A stretch of 64,000 nt of DNA from Leptospira andrefontaineae (lineage in GTDB: Bacteria; Spirochaetota; Leptospiria; Leptospirales; Leptospiraceae). Numbering within the stretch: the stretch's first letter is position 1; each line of letters starts with the position of its first letter. The stretch covers positions 62,001-126,000 of the forward strand of contig NZ_RQEY01000023.1 of NCBI RefSeq assembly GCF_004770105.1, given 5' to 3'. This document shows positions 18,359-26,616 of this stretch, in pieces. The position numbers and the translations under genes are program-made. The notes under the pieces are model-generated. The model was given only the letters and a program-made list of their open reading frames with translations, ran no database searches and was not told the DNA's origin.

Positions 18359-19620
18359 GGACAAGAGTAACTCAAAGGGATCGTGCTCATGTTTCCGTTC
18401 TCCGGAACGGAAAATGTGAGCGGAGTTCCTACTATCGTATCTGGAAAACCGTCCACATAGCTAGTGTCCGAAAGACAATATAGTTTATGAGTTCCAGGAT
18501 TGATATATTTGATCGTTACTGTTCCGTTTCTTGCAGGAGTGGCAGCTAAAGGAAGTTTTGTTAGAATATCCGTTTCACCCGCTCTGAAAACTGCAAAGTA
18601 ATGAGTTAAATTTCCGGAGCCACCTGTGATCGCCAAAGAAGACGCTCCACTTGGATAAATTGCCCTGGATCTGGTCAAAATTCCTCCACCCATATCGGTT
18701 TGACCGCCATGTTTTGTTTTCCAATCACTAATGGAGATTAAGGTCGCGGCAGTACTTCCGTCTGCAGCTTTAATTGAGTGAACCATTAAGTTTTCCTTAA
18801 GGTTCATTCTTACTTCAAAAATATAAGGTTCATATCCAGGTTTAAAATCCATATCCGCTTCTCCCGGTTGAACCGAATAAAGAAGAGGAAATATTAATGG
18901 ATAACCTGATTTGTCGGTAGTTCCTGCCGCATAAGCTATCCTTGGAACTATATTAAATCCATACACACCATAGTTATCAAAGAAGGTTACCTTTGTGAGG
19001 TCCACACCTGGAGAATTTCCCCAACCGGTAACTAAAGAACGGATATAAGTTCCTGTATAATAATACTGGCTCGCGGCTCCGGTGCTAGTTCCGGAAGTAG
19101 GATCGTTGGAAGGGAATTCGGCTCCTTCTCCATTTAAGAACTGGACCATTTTGAATTCACCATTCAGAGATCGGCAGGTGTTTGCATTCAATGTATAAGG
19201 TTGGGTGCAATACACTTCTCTGTTCGGAGCAATATTATCCCAGAAAGCTTTTGCAGCCGCGACAGTTCTGATTTGAGAAAGATTGTTTAGACCATCTTGG
19301 TATTTGGAGGAAATACGGATCTCACCTATATCAATATAAATAGGAAGATTTGCCATTTTAGGAAGACCAGATAGATTGAATGCAGGATCTCCTGCAGGAT
19401 CTTGATACACATTTCCGGTCCCGTTATTGTATTCAGAAAATTCTAAAGGGTTGTCTGTAGCGTAGGTACCTTTCATTAGAAGTAACATTCTATTATTGAA
19501 TAAGGTGCTGATTACGGGATAGTCAGTTGCGTTTCCTTCCCAATGACCTACTTTACAATCTGAAAAGAAAGCCAGCAAAAAGGAAGAAAGACATAGAAAC
19601 CGATTCGCTTTGGAAATCAT
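18355..19620 (-). CDS. Large secreted lipoprotein, unknown function
   Basis: 421 residues. The signal ends in FFSDC at about Cys22. The body is rich in Gly, Asn, Thr and aromatic residues, with no recognised domain; a four-cysteine pattern (YCTQPY, TCRSL, YCLSD, SYSCP at the C-terminus) suggests disulphides. AAGTTDKSGYPLIFPLLYSV and VSIKAADGSTAA-like strands suggest a beta-rich fold. Its start overlaps the stop of an outer-membrane protein gene by 4 bases, and that gene in turn overlaps truA, so it is the last member of a four-gene unit that begins at DUF2225. A surface-exposed partner of the barrel protein is plausible but unproven. Confidence 0.7.
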   Translation of the reverse strand: MISKANRFLCLSSFLLAFFSDCKVGHWEGNATDYPVISTLFNNRMLLLMKGTYATDNPLEFSEYNNGTGNVYQDPAGDPAFNLSGLPKMANLPIYIDIGEIRISSKYQDGLNNLSQIRTVAAAKAFWDNIAPNREVYCTQPYTLNANTCRSLNGEFKMVQFLNGEGAEFPSNDPTSGTSTGAASQYYYTGTYIRSLVTGWGNSPGVDLTKVTFFDNYGVYGFNIVPRIAYAAGTTDKSGYPLIFPLLYSVQPGEADMDFKPGYEPYIFEVRMNLKENLMVHSIKAADGSTAATLISISDWKTKHGGQTDMGGGILTRSRAIYPSGASSLAITGGSGNLTHYFAVFRAGETDILTKLPLAATPARNGTVTIKYINPGTHKLYCLSDTSYVDGFPDTIVGTPLTFSVPENGNMSTIPLSYSCP

Positions 19621-20441
19621 AAGAATACACTCACCATTAAACCGAAATGGAAAAATTCTGTATCCACTTTATTATAGTAATACGGGTTACTTAATCGAGG
19701 ATCTACACTAGGACCTACGTAAGGATATTTTGTTTCCGCAGGTGAATTTAAATCTGATTCATAAATTTTATTATAATCGAGTCGGATCCCGATCCGTAAC
19801 TTCTTACCTGCTACGAAACTTGCCTCAAATCCTGCGAATAAAGTATCATTCCAGCGGGAAGTGTTTGCCGGCCTTGCAACCACATAGGTTTCTCCGAATC
19901 CGGCCTTTAGCATAAATGTGATCGGAAGTTCGAAAGGAAGTTTATAACAAAGTGCAGAATAAACCGGGATGGTGGTCAGAGCCCTTTCCGACCTGGATAA
20001 GTAGTTGGAATAAGAGGCCCCCACTTCTACATAAAAGATCCAAGGCCAAGGAACCCTATAAAAGAATCCACCGCCTAAAGTGGTATCTAAATATTTCTGA
20101 GCTTCAGATCCAGGAAATGGGTTAGAAGCTCCAACCCATGCTCCAATTTCAGGTTTTCTATTATCGTAGAATGTAGGAAGTTCTTCTTCTAATTCTTCAT
20201 CTTCGCTGGTACTGTCTCTTTTTTCAGAACGAGTAAGTCCGGAAGAAGGTAGATTTCCGCCTGCTTGTGCAAGGATCAATTCTCCATTCTTAAAACTATT
20301 CCCAATCTTATTAAAATCCATAGGAGGAGAAACAGGGTTTCCTCCCATATATTTTACAGCCTTATTATCCACTTGGTCCGGATAAGAGAATGTCTGTGCC
20401 CAAGGAAAAAGTAAAAATGCGATCGGCAGAAGTTTTTTCAT
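19617..20441 (-). CDS. Putative outer-membrane beta-barrel protein
   Basis: 274 residues. Signal peptide, then a low-complexity segment with DSTSEDEELEEELPTF near residue 85, then about 180 residues of alternating aromatic/polar strands (GGGFFYRVPWPWIFYVEVG, FMLKAGFGETYVV, LRIGIRLDYNKIYE) ending in LMVSVFL. This is the pattern of an 8- to 10-stranded OmpA/OmpW-like barrel, without a terminal phenylalanine. Translationally coupled both to truA (upstream) and to the lipoprotein gene (downstream) by 4-base overlaps. No function recognised. Confidence 0.65.
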   Translation of the reverse strand: MKKLLPIAFLLFPWAQTFSYPDQVDNKAVKYMGGNPVSPPMDFNKIGNSFKNGELILAQAGGNLPSSGLTRSEKRDSTSEDEELEEELPTFYDNRKPEIGAWVGASNPFPGSEAQKYLDTTLGGGFFYRVPWPWIFYVEVGASYSNYLSRSERALTTIPVYSALCYKLPFELPITFMLKAGFGETYVVARPANTSRWNDTLFAGFEASFVAGKKLRIGIRLDYNKIYESDLNSPAETKYPYVGPSVDPRLSNPYYYNKVDTEFFHFGLMVSVFL

Positions 20442-21265
20442 CTAGGAACCCCGCCGAATTCTTTTCTGCTTTGGTACATTCGATCTATCTCAGGATAAGA
20501 ATCGTAGTACGCTTTTAGAAAATACAATCCGTAAGGGGGGAGAGTGATCCCTGCTATGGTTCTATCTTTGGAAGAAAGTATTTTCAATATATTCGTCTCT
20601 TTGCGCTTCTCTATCGCTATTTCAAAAAGTGTTCCAGTTAAGATCCGGACCATATTATGGAGGAAACCGTTTGCCTTGATCCGTAAACGAAGAAGTCCGG
20701 GCTCTTCTTCACTTTCTAAAAGGCTCGCATCATAAATGACCCGAGTAGTGCTCCTGCGGTTCCGCATCGAAGTGGCTTTTGCCAGACTTCTAAAGTCATG
20801 CTCTCCCTTTAGTAGTTCCAGTTCTTCTCTTAAGCGGGAAACGTCAATCCGATGTTGGTACCAAAATGCTCTGTTTTTCCAAACTGGTCTTGGGAACCTT
20901 GCGTTCACTAAAAGGTATTCGTATTCTCTTGCAGTACAGGAAAATTGAGAGTTAAAGTTTAGCGGAACTTCCGTAATCTCATGGATAGCCAGACCCCGGT
21001 CGGTGAGTGCATTCATTCCGAGTAGGAACTTCGACAGGTTCGGAATAGGGGAATTCGTCTTAAAATTTACGATCATTCCCCTGGCATGGACACCTGTGTC
21101 TGTTCTTCCGGCTCCCCAGATCCTGGTTTGTTTTTTCAGAAGGACTTCCAACGCTTTTTCTATTTCTTCCTGAACGGTAGGAGATTGTTTCTGGCTTTGG
21201 TATCCGAAAAAACATCCACCATCGAATTCGATCAATAGGGCATAGTTTCTAGGATCTTCTATCAT
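20438..21265 (-). CDS. truA: tRNA pseudouridine(38-40) synthase
   Basis: 275 residues, the usual size. It isomerises uridines 38-40 in the tRNA anticodon arm. GAGRTDTGVHA at 51-61 holds the catalytic Asp56; other family marks are LLIEFDGGCFFGYQSQ at the N-terminus, the REYEYLLV strand and GFLHNMVRILTGTL, which contacts the RNA. ATG at 21265. Its stop overlaps the next gene's start (outer-membrane protein) by 4 bases, an odd partnership for a housekeeping enzyme. Confidence 0.95.
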   Translation of the reverse strand: MIEDPRNYALLIEFDGGCFFGYQSQKQSPTVQEEIEKALEVLLKKQTRIWGAGRTDTGVHARGMIVNFKTNSPIPNLSKFLLGMNALTDRGLAIHEITEVPLNFNSQFSCTAREYEYLLVNARFPRPVWKNRAFWYQHRIDVSRLREELELLKGEHDFRSLAKATSMRNRRSTTRVIYDASLLESEEEPGLLRLRIKANGFLHNMVRILTGTLFEIAIEKRKETNILKILSSKDRTIAGITLPPYGLYFLKAYYDSYPEIDRMYQSRKEFGGVPR

Positions 21266-21321
21266 AGTCTGGAACGAGATTGGAAAGGAATACCAACAGG
21301 AGGAGAAGGTAGAGACGTCTC

Positions 21322-22248
21322 TTATTTTTCTCCGCCCATTTCCTCTATGATCTTATTGTATTCGTCATAGAGTTCTTTGGCCATGTCAATGATGACGGAA
21401 GGTTTGGACTTGGAAGCCTTACCTGAACCGTACAATCTAGAAAGAGTTCTTTTGGCGCGAATGAGAAGGTTCAGTTTGGAAGCAGCATCCGACGCAAGTT
21501 CTTCCTTGAATTTCATTGTGAGATATGCGGAAAGATAAATGACTCCGTCAAATCCCCAGTTTTTGTCCGTATCAGGTCCGAGTAGATAAGAAGCGGCATC
21601 TACTGGTTCGGAACCGGACTGCATGATTTCCATTGTGTCCGTGTACCAGCCCGCGGATTTTTGGTAGAGAAGGTCTCGGATCTTGTCGTAGCCCATACCT
21701 GGAAACTCTGTGTTCACATCATCGAAGTACCAGGCACCACGGACCGCACAGACTGCTTTTTTAGGTGTAGGAGCTACTGTCACTTTTCTGGACTGGTAAC
21801 ATTCTATCGCTAGTAGGTAAGATGCAGCTCCCAGGATCAGGTTTCTTTCTTGGTAAAAATCAGTAGGTCCCATGATGGACTCTATGTTTTTACGGCGGAC
21901 CTCTGCGGATTCTCTCAATTTTGCGAGTTCGTCAGCATCCAGACCTGACCAATCTTTAGGAAATGCAGTATAAAGACAGCGAGGGCATACGTTAAGAACG
22001 TAATCGTTCGGGGAAACCCTGCCAAATTTCTTGTTTTTTTCGTATAAGCGACGTAATTCCTGGGTGAGTTTGCCTGCAATCAGCCTTCCTCCCCCCTGGA
22101 ACATACTTTCCCTTTGATGGACCTCGCTACAGATAGGGCAGACCGTATCTTCCTTATTCCTAAACGAGATTTTTTTGCCTTGGGCTAATGCAGTTGCTGT
22201 CATACGAAGAATTTCCGGAAAAATCGAGCCGGAAGCGTCAATTCTCAC
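21322..22248 (-). CDS. DUF2225 protein
   Basis: 308 residues. The family is defined by a zinc-ribbon-like N-terminus: here CPICSEVH near residue 37 and CPRC near 88, and the conserved GRLIAGKLTQELRRLYEKN and PNDYVLNVCPRCLYTAF. The rest is helical and TPR-like (ASYLLAIECY, SKLNLLIRAKRTL). Role unknown; cytoplasmic, since there is no signal. The GTG at 22248 lacks a ribosome site; ATG at 22203 is an equally good start. First gene of the minus unit DUF2225-truA-barrel-lipoprotein. Confidence 0.8.
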   Translation of the reverse strand: MRIDASGSIFPEILRMTATALAQGKKISFRNKEDTVCPICSEVHQRESMFQGGGRLIAGKLTQELRRLYEKNKKFGRVSPNDYVLNVCPRCLYTAFPKDWSGLDADELAKLRESAEVRRKNIESIMGPTDFYQERNLILGAASYLLAIECYQSRKVTVAPTPKKAVCAVRGAWYFDDVNTEFPGMGYDKIRDLLYQKSAGWYTDTMEIMQSGSEPVDAASYLLGPDTDKNWGFDGVIYLSAYLTMKFKEELASDAASKLNLLIRAKRTLSRLYGSGKASKSKPSVIIDMAKELYDEYNKIIEEMGGEK

Positions 22249-22288
22249 CGTATTCTAACCGATAGACTAAGAAGAAAAGCACGATTTT

Positions 22289-22301
22289 CGGGTTGAACCC
22301 G
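22289..22301. promoter_or_regulatory. Palindrome in a divergent promoter region
   Basis: CGGGTTGAACCCG, two 6-base arms around a single G, lies between the divergent DUF2225 and secreted-helical-protein genes. Its position suits an operator but no regulator is adjacent. Confidence 0.3.
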
Positions 22302-22337
22302 GTCTTCTCAGGAAGATACTAAGGAAAAGGTCCTCCA

Positions 22338-23447
22338 ATGAAAAAACTTCTCGTTTTCATGATTGCGATGTTAGTCGCCCCAGTTCTATTACACGGCGAA
22401 GCCGTTTCTATGAAATCGTATAAGAAGAGGATAGAGCTCTTAACTTATTTGAGGGCGATAGAGCCTGTCGTAAAAAATTATCCGGGAGAGGTAAAATCCT
22501 CCGGAACGGGTCAGGCCCAGGCAGATGGGGAGAGACTCGCGAAGTATAAAGAGCTAAAAAGATTGTACCAAGAAGGTCTTCTGTATTTCTTTGAAGGGAA
22601 TTTTGTAAATTCTTATCGCAGATTTTTGGAATCCCAACTTGGAATGGAACTTCTTCTGGAAGAACTTTCACAAGCGTATGTGGAAAGAACAGAAGAGATC
22701 CTAAAAACCGCGATCGAAAAGAAAAATCCAAACAATCCTATGGATAGAGCACTTGTGGATATTTCCGTGGAATACGGAAAAACAAGTTATATCCGTGCGG
22801 ACATCAAGGAGAACAGAGAAGCTCCTTTTACCCGCAGAATGTACAACCCGAGAGAATTCCATTACGTGGTGAATAAATACACCATCGAAAAAAATATGGA
22901 GTTAGGTTATCAATTCTTGGGAGAAGCCAAGGAAGCTAGGAATAACGCACTTAAGATAGAAAAACATCTGGAGAAACACCAAAAACTCCAACCTGAACAT
23001 AGAAAACATCGTATCGAAATGTATTTGGGTGCGATTAATCTTTGTAGGGATGCAAGATCCAATGCGATGAATATTTTCAAACTTAAGTATCCATACGATA
23101 ATTATTATCTCCAAAGATCAGACGCAAAATCTGAAGAGACTCGTAACGAGATCGGAGAAGTCACTCCAGGTGAAGTTGTTTCCGTAGATGGAGTTACTTA
23201 TGACTTCTCTACTAACCCACTGGTTCGTGCAGATAATAAAATGAGTCCTGTATTCGACAAAAGAATTCCGGATGATTATCGTAGAGATGCCGTAGATATT
23301 TTAGGTAGAGTTTATGATGACGAGATCGACAATAAACTATATCTTCGTTGGGATGCTGAGACTCGTAAAAAACTTCTGGGAGATAAAATTCCTCCAGGAG
23401 CTCAGAAGAGAAAACAAGCAGCAGCTGCAAGCCAACCTAATAAATAA
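22338..23447 (+). CDS. Secreted, mostly helical protein of unknown function
   Basis: 369 residues; signal peptide MKKLLVFMIAMLVAPVLL with cleavage near HGEA. The mature part is highly charged and helical (KYKELKRLYQEGLLYFFEGN, then RFLESQLGMELLLEEL and LGEAKEARNNALKIEKHLEK), with TPR-like spacing in places and a Lys/Ala/Gln-rich C-terminal tail. A run of YNPREFHYVVNKYTIEKN is distinctive. Leptospira flagellar sheath proteins such as FcpA and FcpB are secreted and helical and of similar size, but I cannot show homology. AAGGAAAAGG precedes the ATG and a terminator follows, so it is monocistronic. Confidence 0.65.
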   Translation: MKKLLVFMIAMLVAPVLLHGEAVSMKSYKKRIELLTYLRAIEPVVKNYPGEVKSSGTGQAQADGERLAKYKELKRLYQEGLLYFFEGNFVNSYRRFLESQLGMELLLEELSQAYVERTEEILKTAIEKKNPNNPMDRALVDISVEYGKTSYIRADIKENREAPFTRRMYNPREFHYVVNKYTIEKNMELGYQFLGEAKEARNNALKIEKHLEKHQKLQPEHRKHRIEMYLGAINLCRDARSNAMNIFKLKYPYDNYYLQRSDAKSEETRNEIGEVTPGEVVSVDGVTYDFSTNPLVRADNKMSPVFDKRIPDDYRRDAVDILGRVYDDEIDNKLYLRWDAETRKKLLGDKIPPGAQKRKQAAAASQPNK

Positions 23448-23479
23448 GATCTTTCCATTCTTCTGAAAAAATAAAGAGG

Positions 23480-23510
23480 CCTGTTTCCGAAAGGGGACGG
23501 GTTTTTTTAT
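23480..23510 (+). terminator. Rho-independent terminator
   Basis: CCTGTTTCC, GAAA loop and GGGGACGGG form nine pairs (three G-T) followed by seven T residues; it terminates the helical secreted protein gene 33 bases past its stop. Confidence 0.85.
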
Positions 23511-23643
23511 TTATCACTCTCATTCTTCTTAAAGCGAACATCGTAAGTTATGTCCGAGAAGGATTGTTCTATTCGTGTTCCTCCTTTGACATATGTTAAG
23601 AATTTGCTTTCCTTGTTCATGGAGGTACTAAAGCATAGTTCGC

Positions 23644-24441
23644 ATGAATCCACTCAAGTTTATGGAAAGCCGTTTGGGCAGGTTTTCCCCGAAGTATCGT
23701 AAACTGGTATTACGCACATATGTCGTAACCTTAAGATTGGTACTTACGGTAGCGTTTCCGAATATGGTCGCTGGGATTTTTTATGCGATCATTGGTAATC
23801 GAGAAAAGCAGTACGTCTCTTTCCTAAAGGGTTCTAAAACTTGGGGAACAGCAGTCATCAAAATGACCAAAACGGATCTAGCGATAAAGAATGAAATGCA
23901 GATCCCTGAAAAGGGTCATATGATCTTCTTGAATCACGTAAACGAAATAGATTTTCCTTATGATTGCCTAGTGGTTAACAAACCGTATCTGGCAAACCAA
24001 GTGATTAAAAAAACTTTAGTGGCCTATTGGTGGATGAAAGCAATGGGTTCTCAGGTTTTTGAAACTTCTAAAGCCGCTACCATTGCGGTCTCTGTTCGTA
24101 ATTTGATCAAAGGACTTTCCACTACTTCTTATATAGTCTATCCCGAAGGTCATAATTCTTATTCAGAAATTATACAACCTATGCAAAAAGGGATGGTTAA
24201 ACTCGCTTACGAGAATAAAATCCCTGTAGTGGTAGTCCTAAAATCAGGGATCACCACTTACCAAACGGAACCTATGTTTGCTAAAGTAGGATATAAATTT
24301 ATAGGAAGATACGAACCTTGGACTCATGAGAGCTGGGAGAGTTTTAGGGATTTCTTATACGAAACTATGAGCAAGGAAAAGATCGCACTCGATTCCGAGA
24401 TCGGAACAGTGCGGGAACCTGTCTCTTCTAAATCCAAGTGA
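23644..24441 (+). CDS. PlsC-like 1-acyl-glycerol-3-phosphate acyltransferase
   Basis: 265 residues. The acyltransferase motif I is NHVNEID with His98 and Asp103 (HX4D), and motif III is PEGHNS at 167-172, where the family usually has EGTRS. A hydrophobic N-terminal segment around residues 25-50 anchors it in the inner membrane. It is expected to add an acyl chain to a lysophospholipid, but the exact acceptor is uncertain because His-Asn replaces Thr-Arg in motif III. Its stop overlaps the GTG start of the biotin carboxylase gene (GTGA), so fatty-acyl use and acyl-CoA carboxylation are cotranscribed. Confidence 0.8.
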   Translation: MNPLKFMESRLGRFSPKYRKLVLRTYVVTLRLVLTVAFPNMVAGIFYAIIGNREKQYVSFLKGSKTWGTAVIKMTKTDLAIKNEMQIPEKGHMIFLNHVNEIDFPYDCLVVNKPYLANQVIKKTLVAYWWMKAMGSQVFETSKAATIAVSVRNLIKGLSTTSYIVYPEGHNSYSEIIQPMQKGMVKLAYENKIPVVVVLKSGITTYQTEPMFAKVGYKFIGRYEPWTHESWESFRDFLYETMSKEKIALDSEIGTVREPVSSKSK

Positions 24442-25913
24442 TCAAAAAGCTACTTATCGCAAACAGAGGAGAGATCTCTCTCCGCATCCAAAAAACCTGT
24501 AAAAGGTTGGGCATAGAGACCGTAGCCGTATATTCGGATGCGGATAAGGATGCACCATTCGTAAAGGCCGCAGATTTTTCTTTTTATTTAGGACAGTCGG
24601 AACCTTCTAAATCTTATTTAGTAATTTCTAATATGCTAAAAGCTATTAAAGAGACCGGAGCTGACGCAGTTCACCCTGGTTATGGTTTTTTATCCGAGAA
24701 GGCCGAGTTTGCGAGAGAACTTTCTAAAGCGGGGATTTCCTTTTTAGGACCTAAGGCAGAAACTGTGGACCTTATGGGAGACAAGATCCGTTCTCGTGCA
24801 GCCATGGAGAAGGCAGGAGTTCCTGTTGTTCCTGGATACGAAGGGGATTCCCAAGAACCTTCCGTTCTATCGAAAGAGGCTGAAAGGATCGGATTCCCGA
24901 TCATGATCAAGGCGAGTGCAGGCGGCGGCGGAAAAGGGATGAAACGTGTCTTTTCCAAAGAAGAATTTTTACCCGCATTAGAATCCGCCCAAAGAGAAGC
25001 GGGGAATGCTTTTGGGGACGCAAGAGTATTCTTAGAAAAGTATATTATAAATCCTAGACATATAGAAGTTCAAGTTTTCGGAGATTCTTCCGGAAAAGTA
25101 ATCCATCTATTCGAAAGAGAATGTTCCATCCAAAGAAGACACCAGAAGGTAGTTGAGGAATCACCCGCACCAAATCTGCCTTCTGAACTGAAACAAAAGA
25201 TCTGCGAAGTAGCAGTTAAGGCCGCTTCTTCCATTGGTTATATCGGTGCAGGAACAGTTGAGTTCATTTTAGGAGAAGATGGCGCCTTCTACTTTTTGGA
25301 AATGAATACAAGATTGCAGGTAGAACATCCAGTTACTGAATCTGTAACAGGTTTCGATCTAGTGGAATGGCAGATCCGGATTGCTGAAGGTGTGAGTATC
25401 GAAAAACTCACCGGTGGAAAATCTCCATCTCAGAATGGACATGCAATAGAGGTCAGATTATACGCAGAAGATCCGGAGAATGAGTTCCTACCTTCTATCG
25501 GAAAGATAGAACTCGCGAAATTCCCGGAAGTCCAAAACCTAAGAGTGGATTCCGGAGTAGTGACCGGTTCCGAAGTTTCTCTTTATTATGATCCAATGCT
25601 TGCAAAAGTGATTGGGATCGGAAAAACGAGAGAAGAGGCTCGTAAAAACCTGATCGCCGGACTAGAGGAAATAATCGTATTCGGGCCGATCACAAATTTG
25701 AATTATCTAAAGGCAATCCTGGAACATTCTGAATTCGTAAAGGGACATACAGACACCCATTTTTTAGAAAAATATAATATAGTTTGGGAAGAATCCGGAG
25801 AAGAAAAAGAAGCACTCATGAGAACCGCTTCTTTTCTCGCGAATCGAACAGTGAAAACTTCCTCCGTATGGGAGGCCGTCGGGCCGAACGGAGTTTGGGG
25901 AGAAATATTTTGA
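24438..25913 (+). CDS. accC: Biotin carboxylase subunit of an acyl-CoA carboxylase
   Basis: 491 residues. It carboxylates the biotin on a carrier protein with ATP and bicarbonate. The N-terminal LLIANRGEISLRI, the glycine loop ASAGGGGKGM at 159-168 and the active-site EMNTRLQVEHPV at 288-299 are all intact. The length (AccC is about 450) and a divergent C-terminal extension point to a catabolic acyl-CoA carboxylase alpha subunit (propionyl-, methylcrotonyl- or similar) split before its carrier domain, which is encoded by the next gene. The start is GTG, overlapping the previous stop. No carboxyltransferase gene is in the window. Confidence 0.9.
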   Translation: MIKKLLIANRGEISLRIQKTCKRLGIETVAVYSDADKDAPFVKAADFSFYLGQSEPSKSYLVISNMLKAIKETGADAVHPGYGFLSEKAEFARELSKAGISFLGPKAETVDLMGDKIRSRAAMEKAGVPVVPGYEGDSQEPSVLSKEAERIGFPIMIKASAGGGGKGMKRVFSKEEFLPALESAQREAGNAFGDARVFLEKYIINPRHIEVQVFGDSSGKVIHLFERECSIQRRHQKVVEESPAPNLPSELKQKICEVAVKAASSIGYIGAGTVEFILGEDGAFYFLEMNTRLQVEHPVTESVTGFDLVEWQIRIAEGVSIEKLTGGKSPSQNGHAIEVRLYAEDPENEFLPSIGKIELAKFPEVQNLRVDSGVVTGSEVSLYYDPMLAKVIGIGKTREEARKNLIAGLEEIIVFGPITNLNYLKAILEHSEFVKGHTDTHFLEKYNIVWEESGEEKEALMRTASFLANRTVKTSSVWEAVGPNGVWGEIF

Positions 25914-26389
25914 ACCGTTTGTTCCGACTCCAATGGAAAGAAAAAGAATATGTATTAGATCTGGGAGATTCTTCCTCCAGACTATTTGGTCCGGAAAAAA
26001 AATGGGAGTCACTTCTCACTCATTATTCTTGGACTGGGGAAGAAGACGGTTCTTATTCTTTGCCTGATGGAAGTGTAGCATTACTTAGAAGTGGGAAACT
26101 TTTCATTCACACCAAAGGAAAAACATTCCAGTTTGCGATCAAAGGAAGAGAAATTTCCGATGCACAAGCAGCTTCTTTAGAGATCAAAAGTCCCATGCCG
26201 GGAAAGATCATTAAGGTAGAAGTGAAGTCAGGAGATTCCGTGAAAAAAGGACAGACTCTCGCAGTTGTGGAAGCAATGAAGATGGAGCATGCCCTGAAGG
26301 CAGGTGCGGATGCTAAAGTCCAAGAAGTACTCGCTCATCCAGGTGATATAGTTTCCCAAGACCAGTTGCTTGTCAAACTCGCCGAATAA
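25910..26389 (+). CDS. Biotin carboxyl carrier protein
   Basis: 159 residues from the TTG at 25910, which overlaps the carboxylase stop (TTGA) and has GGGGAGA 7 bases before. A longer frame beginning at 25784 runs antiparallel in reading to the carboxylase and is not credible. The C-terminal 75 residues are a biotinyl domain with PMPGKI and EAMKMEH, biotin on Lys124. The first 85 residues resemble the linker (BT-type) region that in one-piece alpha subunits connects carboxylase to carrier, supporting the view that the pair is a split alpha subunit. Confidence 0.9.
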   Translation: MNRLFRLQWKEKEYVLDLGDSSSRLFGPEKKWESLLTHYSWTGEEDGSYSLPDGSVALLRSGKLFIHTKGKTFQFAIKGREISDAQAASLEIKSPMPGKIIKVEVKSGDSVKKGQTLAVVEAMKMEHALKAGADAKVQEVLAHPGDIVSQDQLLVKLAE

Positions 26390-26408
26390 TAAATTTCCAA
26401 TCTCATTT

Positions 26409-26448
26409 AATACTGAAATGTTTTCTAAAACTGAAACATTTCAGTATT
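26409..26448 (+). terminator. Perfect 15-base inverted repeat after the carrier gene
   Basis: AATACTGAAATGTTT and its exact complement AAACATTTCAGTATT flank a 10-base loop, 20 bases after the biotin carrier stop. No T-run follows, so it may be a factor-dependent terminator or a binding site for a dimeric repressor, not an intrinsic terminator. Confidence 0.5.
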
Positions 26449-26555
26449 GTTAAAAATTAAATTCTTATTTCGAACAAGCGATATAATAATTTTAGAATAC
26501 GGTTCGTTTGGAAGCCCATGACCCTGGATCAAAAGAAAAGGTTCCAGGAATAAAT

Positions 26556-26583
26556 TTGACATTGGGTCAGACACTATTATACA
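26556..26583 (+). promoter_or_regulatory. Predicted promoter of the first Omp85/lipoprotein cassette
   Basis: A perfect TTGACA (26556-26561), 16 bases, then TATACA (26578-26583), 34 bases before the ATG of the Omp85-type gene. Just upstream CCTGGA at 26523 and TCCAGG at 26543 form an inverted repeat that could bind a regulator. Confidence 0.55.
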
Positions 26584-26616
26584 TTGCGAATTCCATAAAA
26601 AATTTCAGGTTACTGC

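Noticed and set aside
25784..25909. N-terminal extension of the biotin carrier protein
   Set aside because: The extra 42 codons lie wholly inside the biotin carboxylase gene in another frame; TTG at 25910 with GGGGAGA is the better start.
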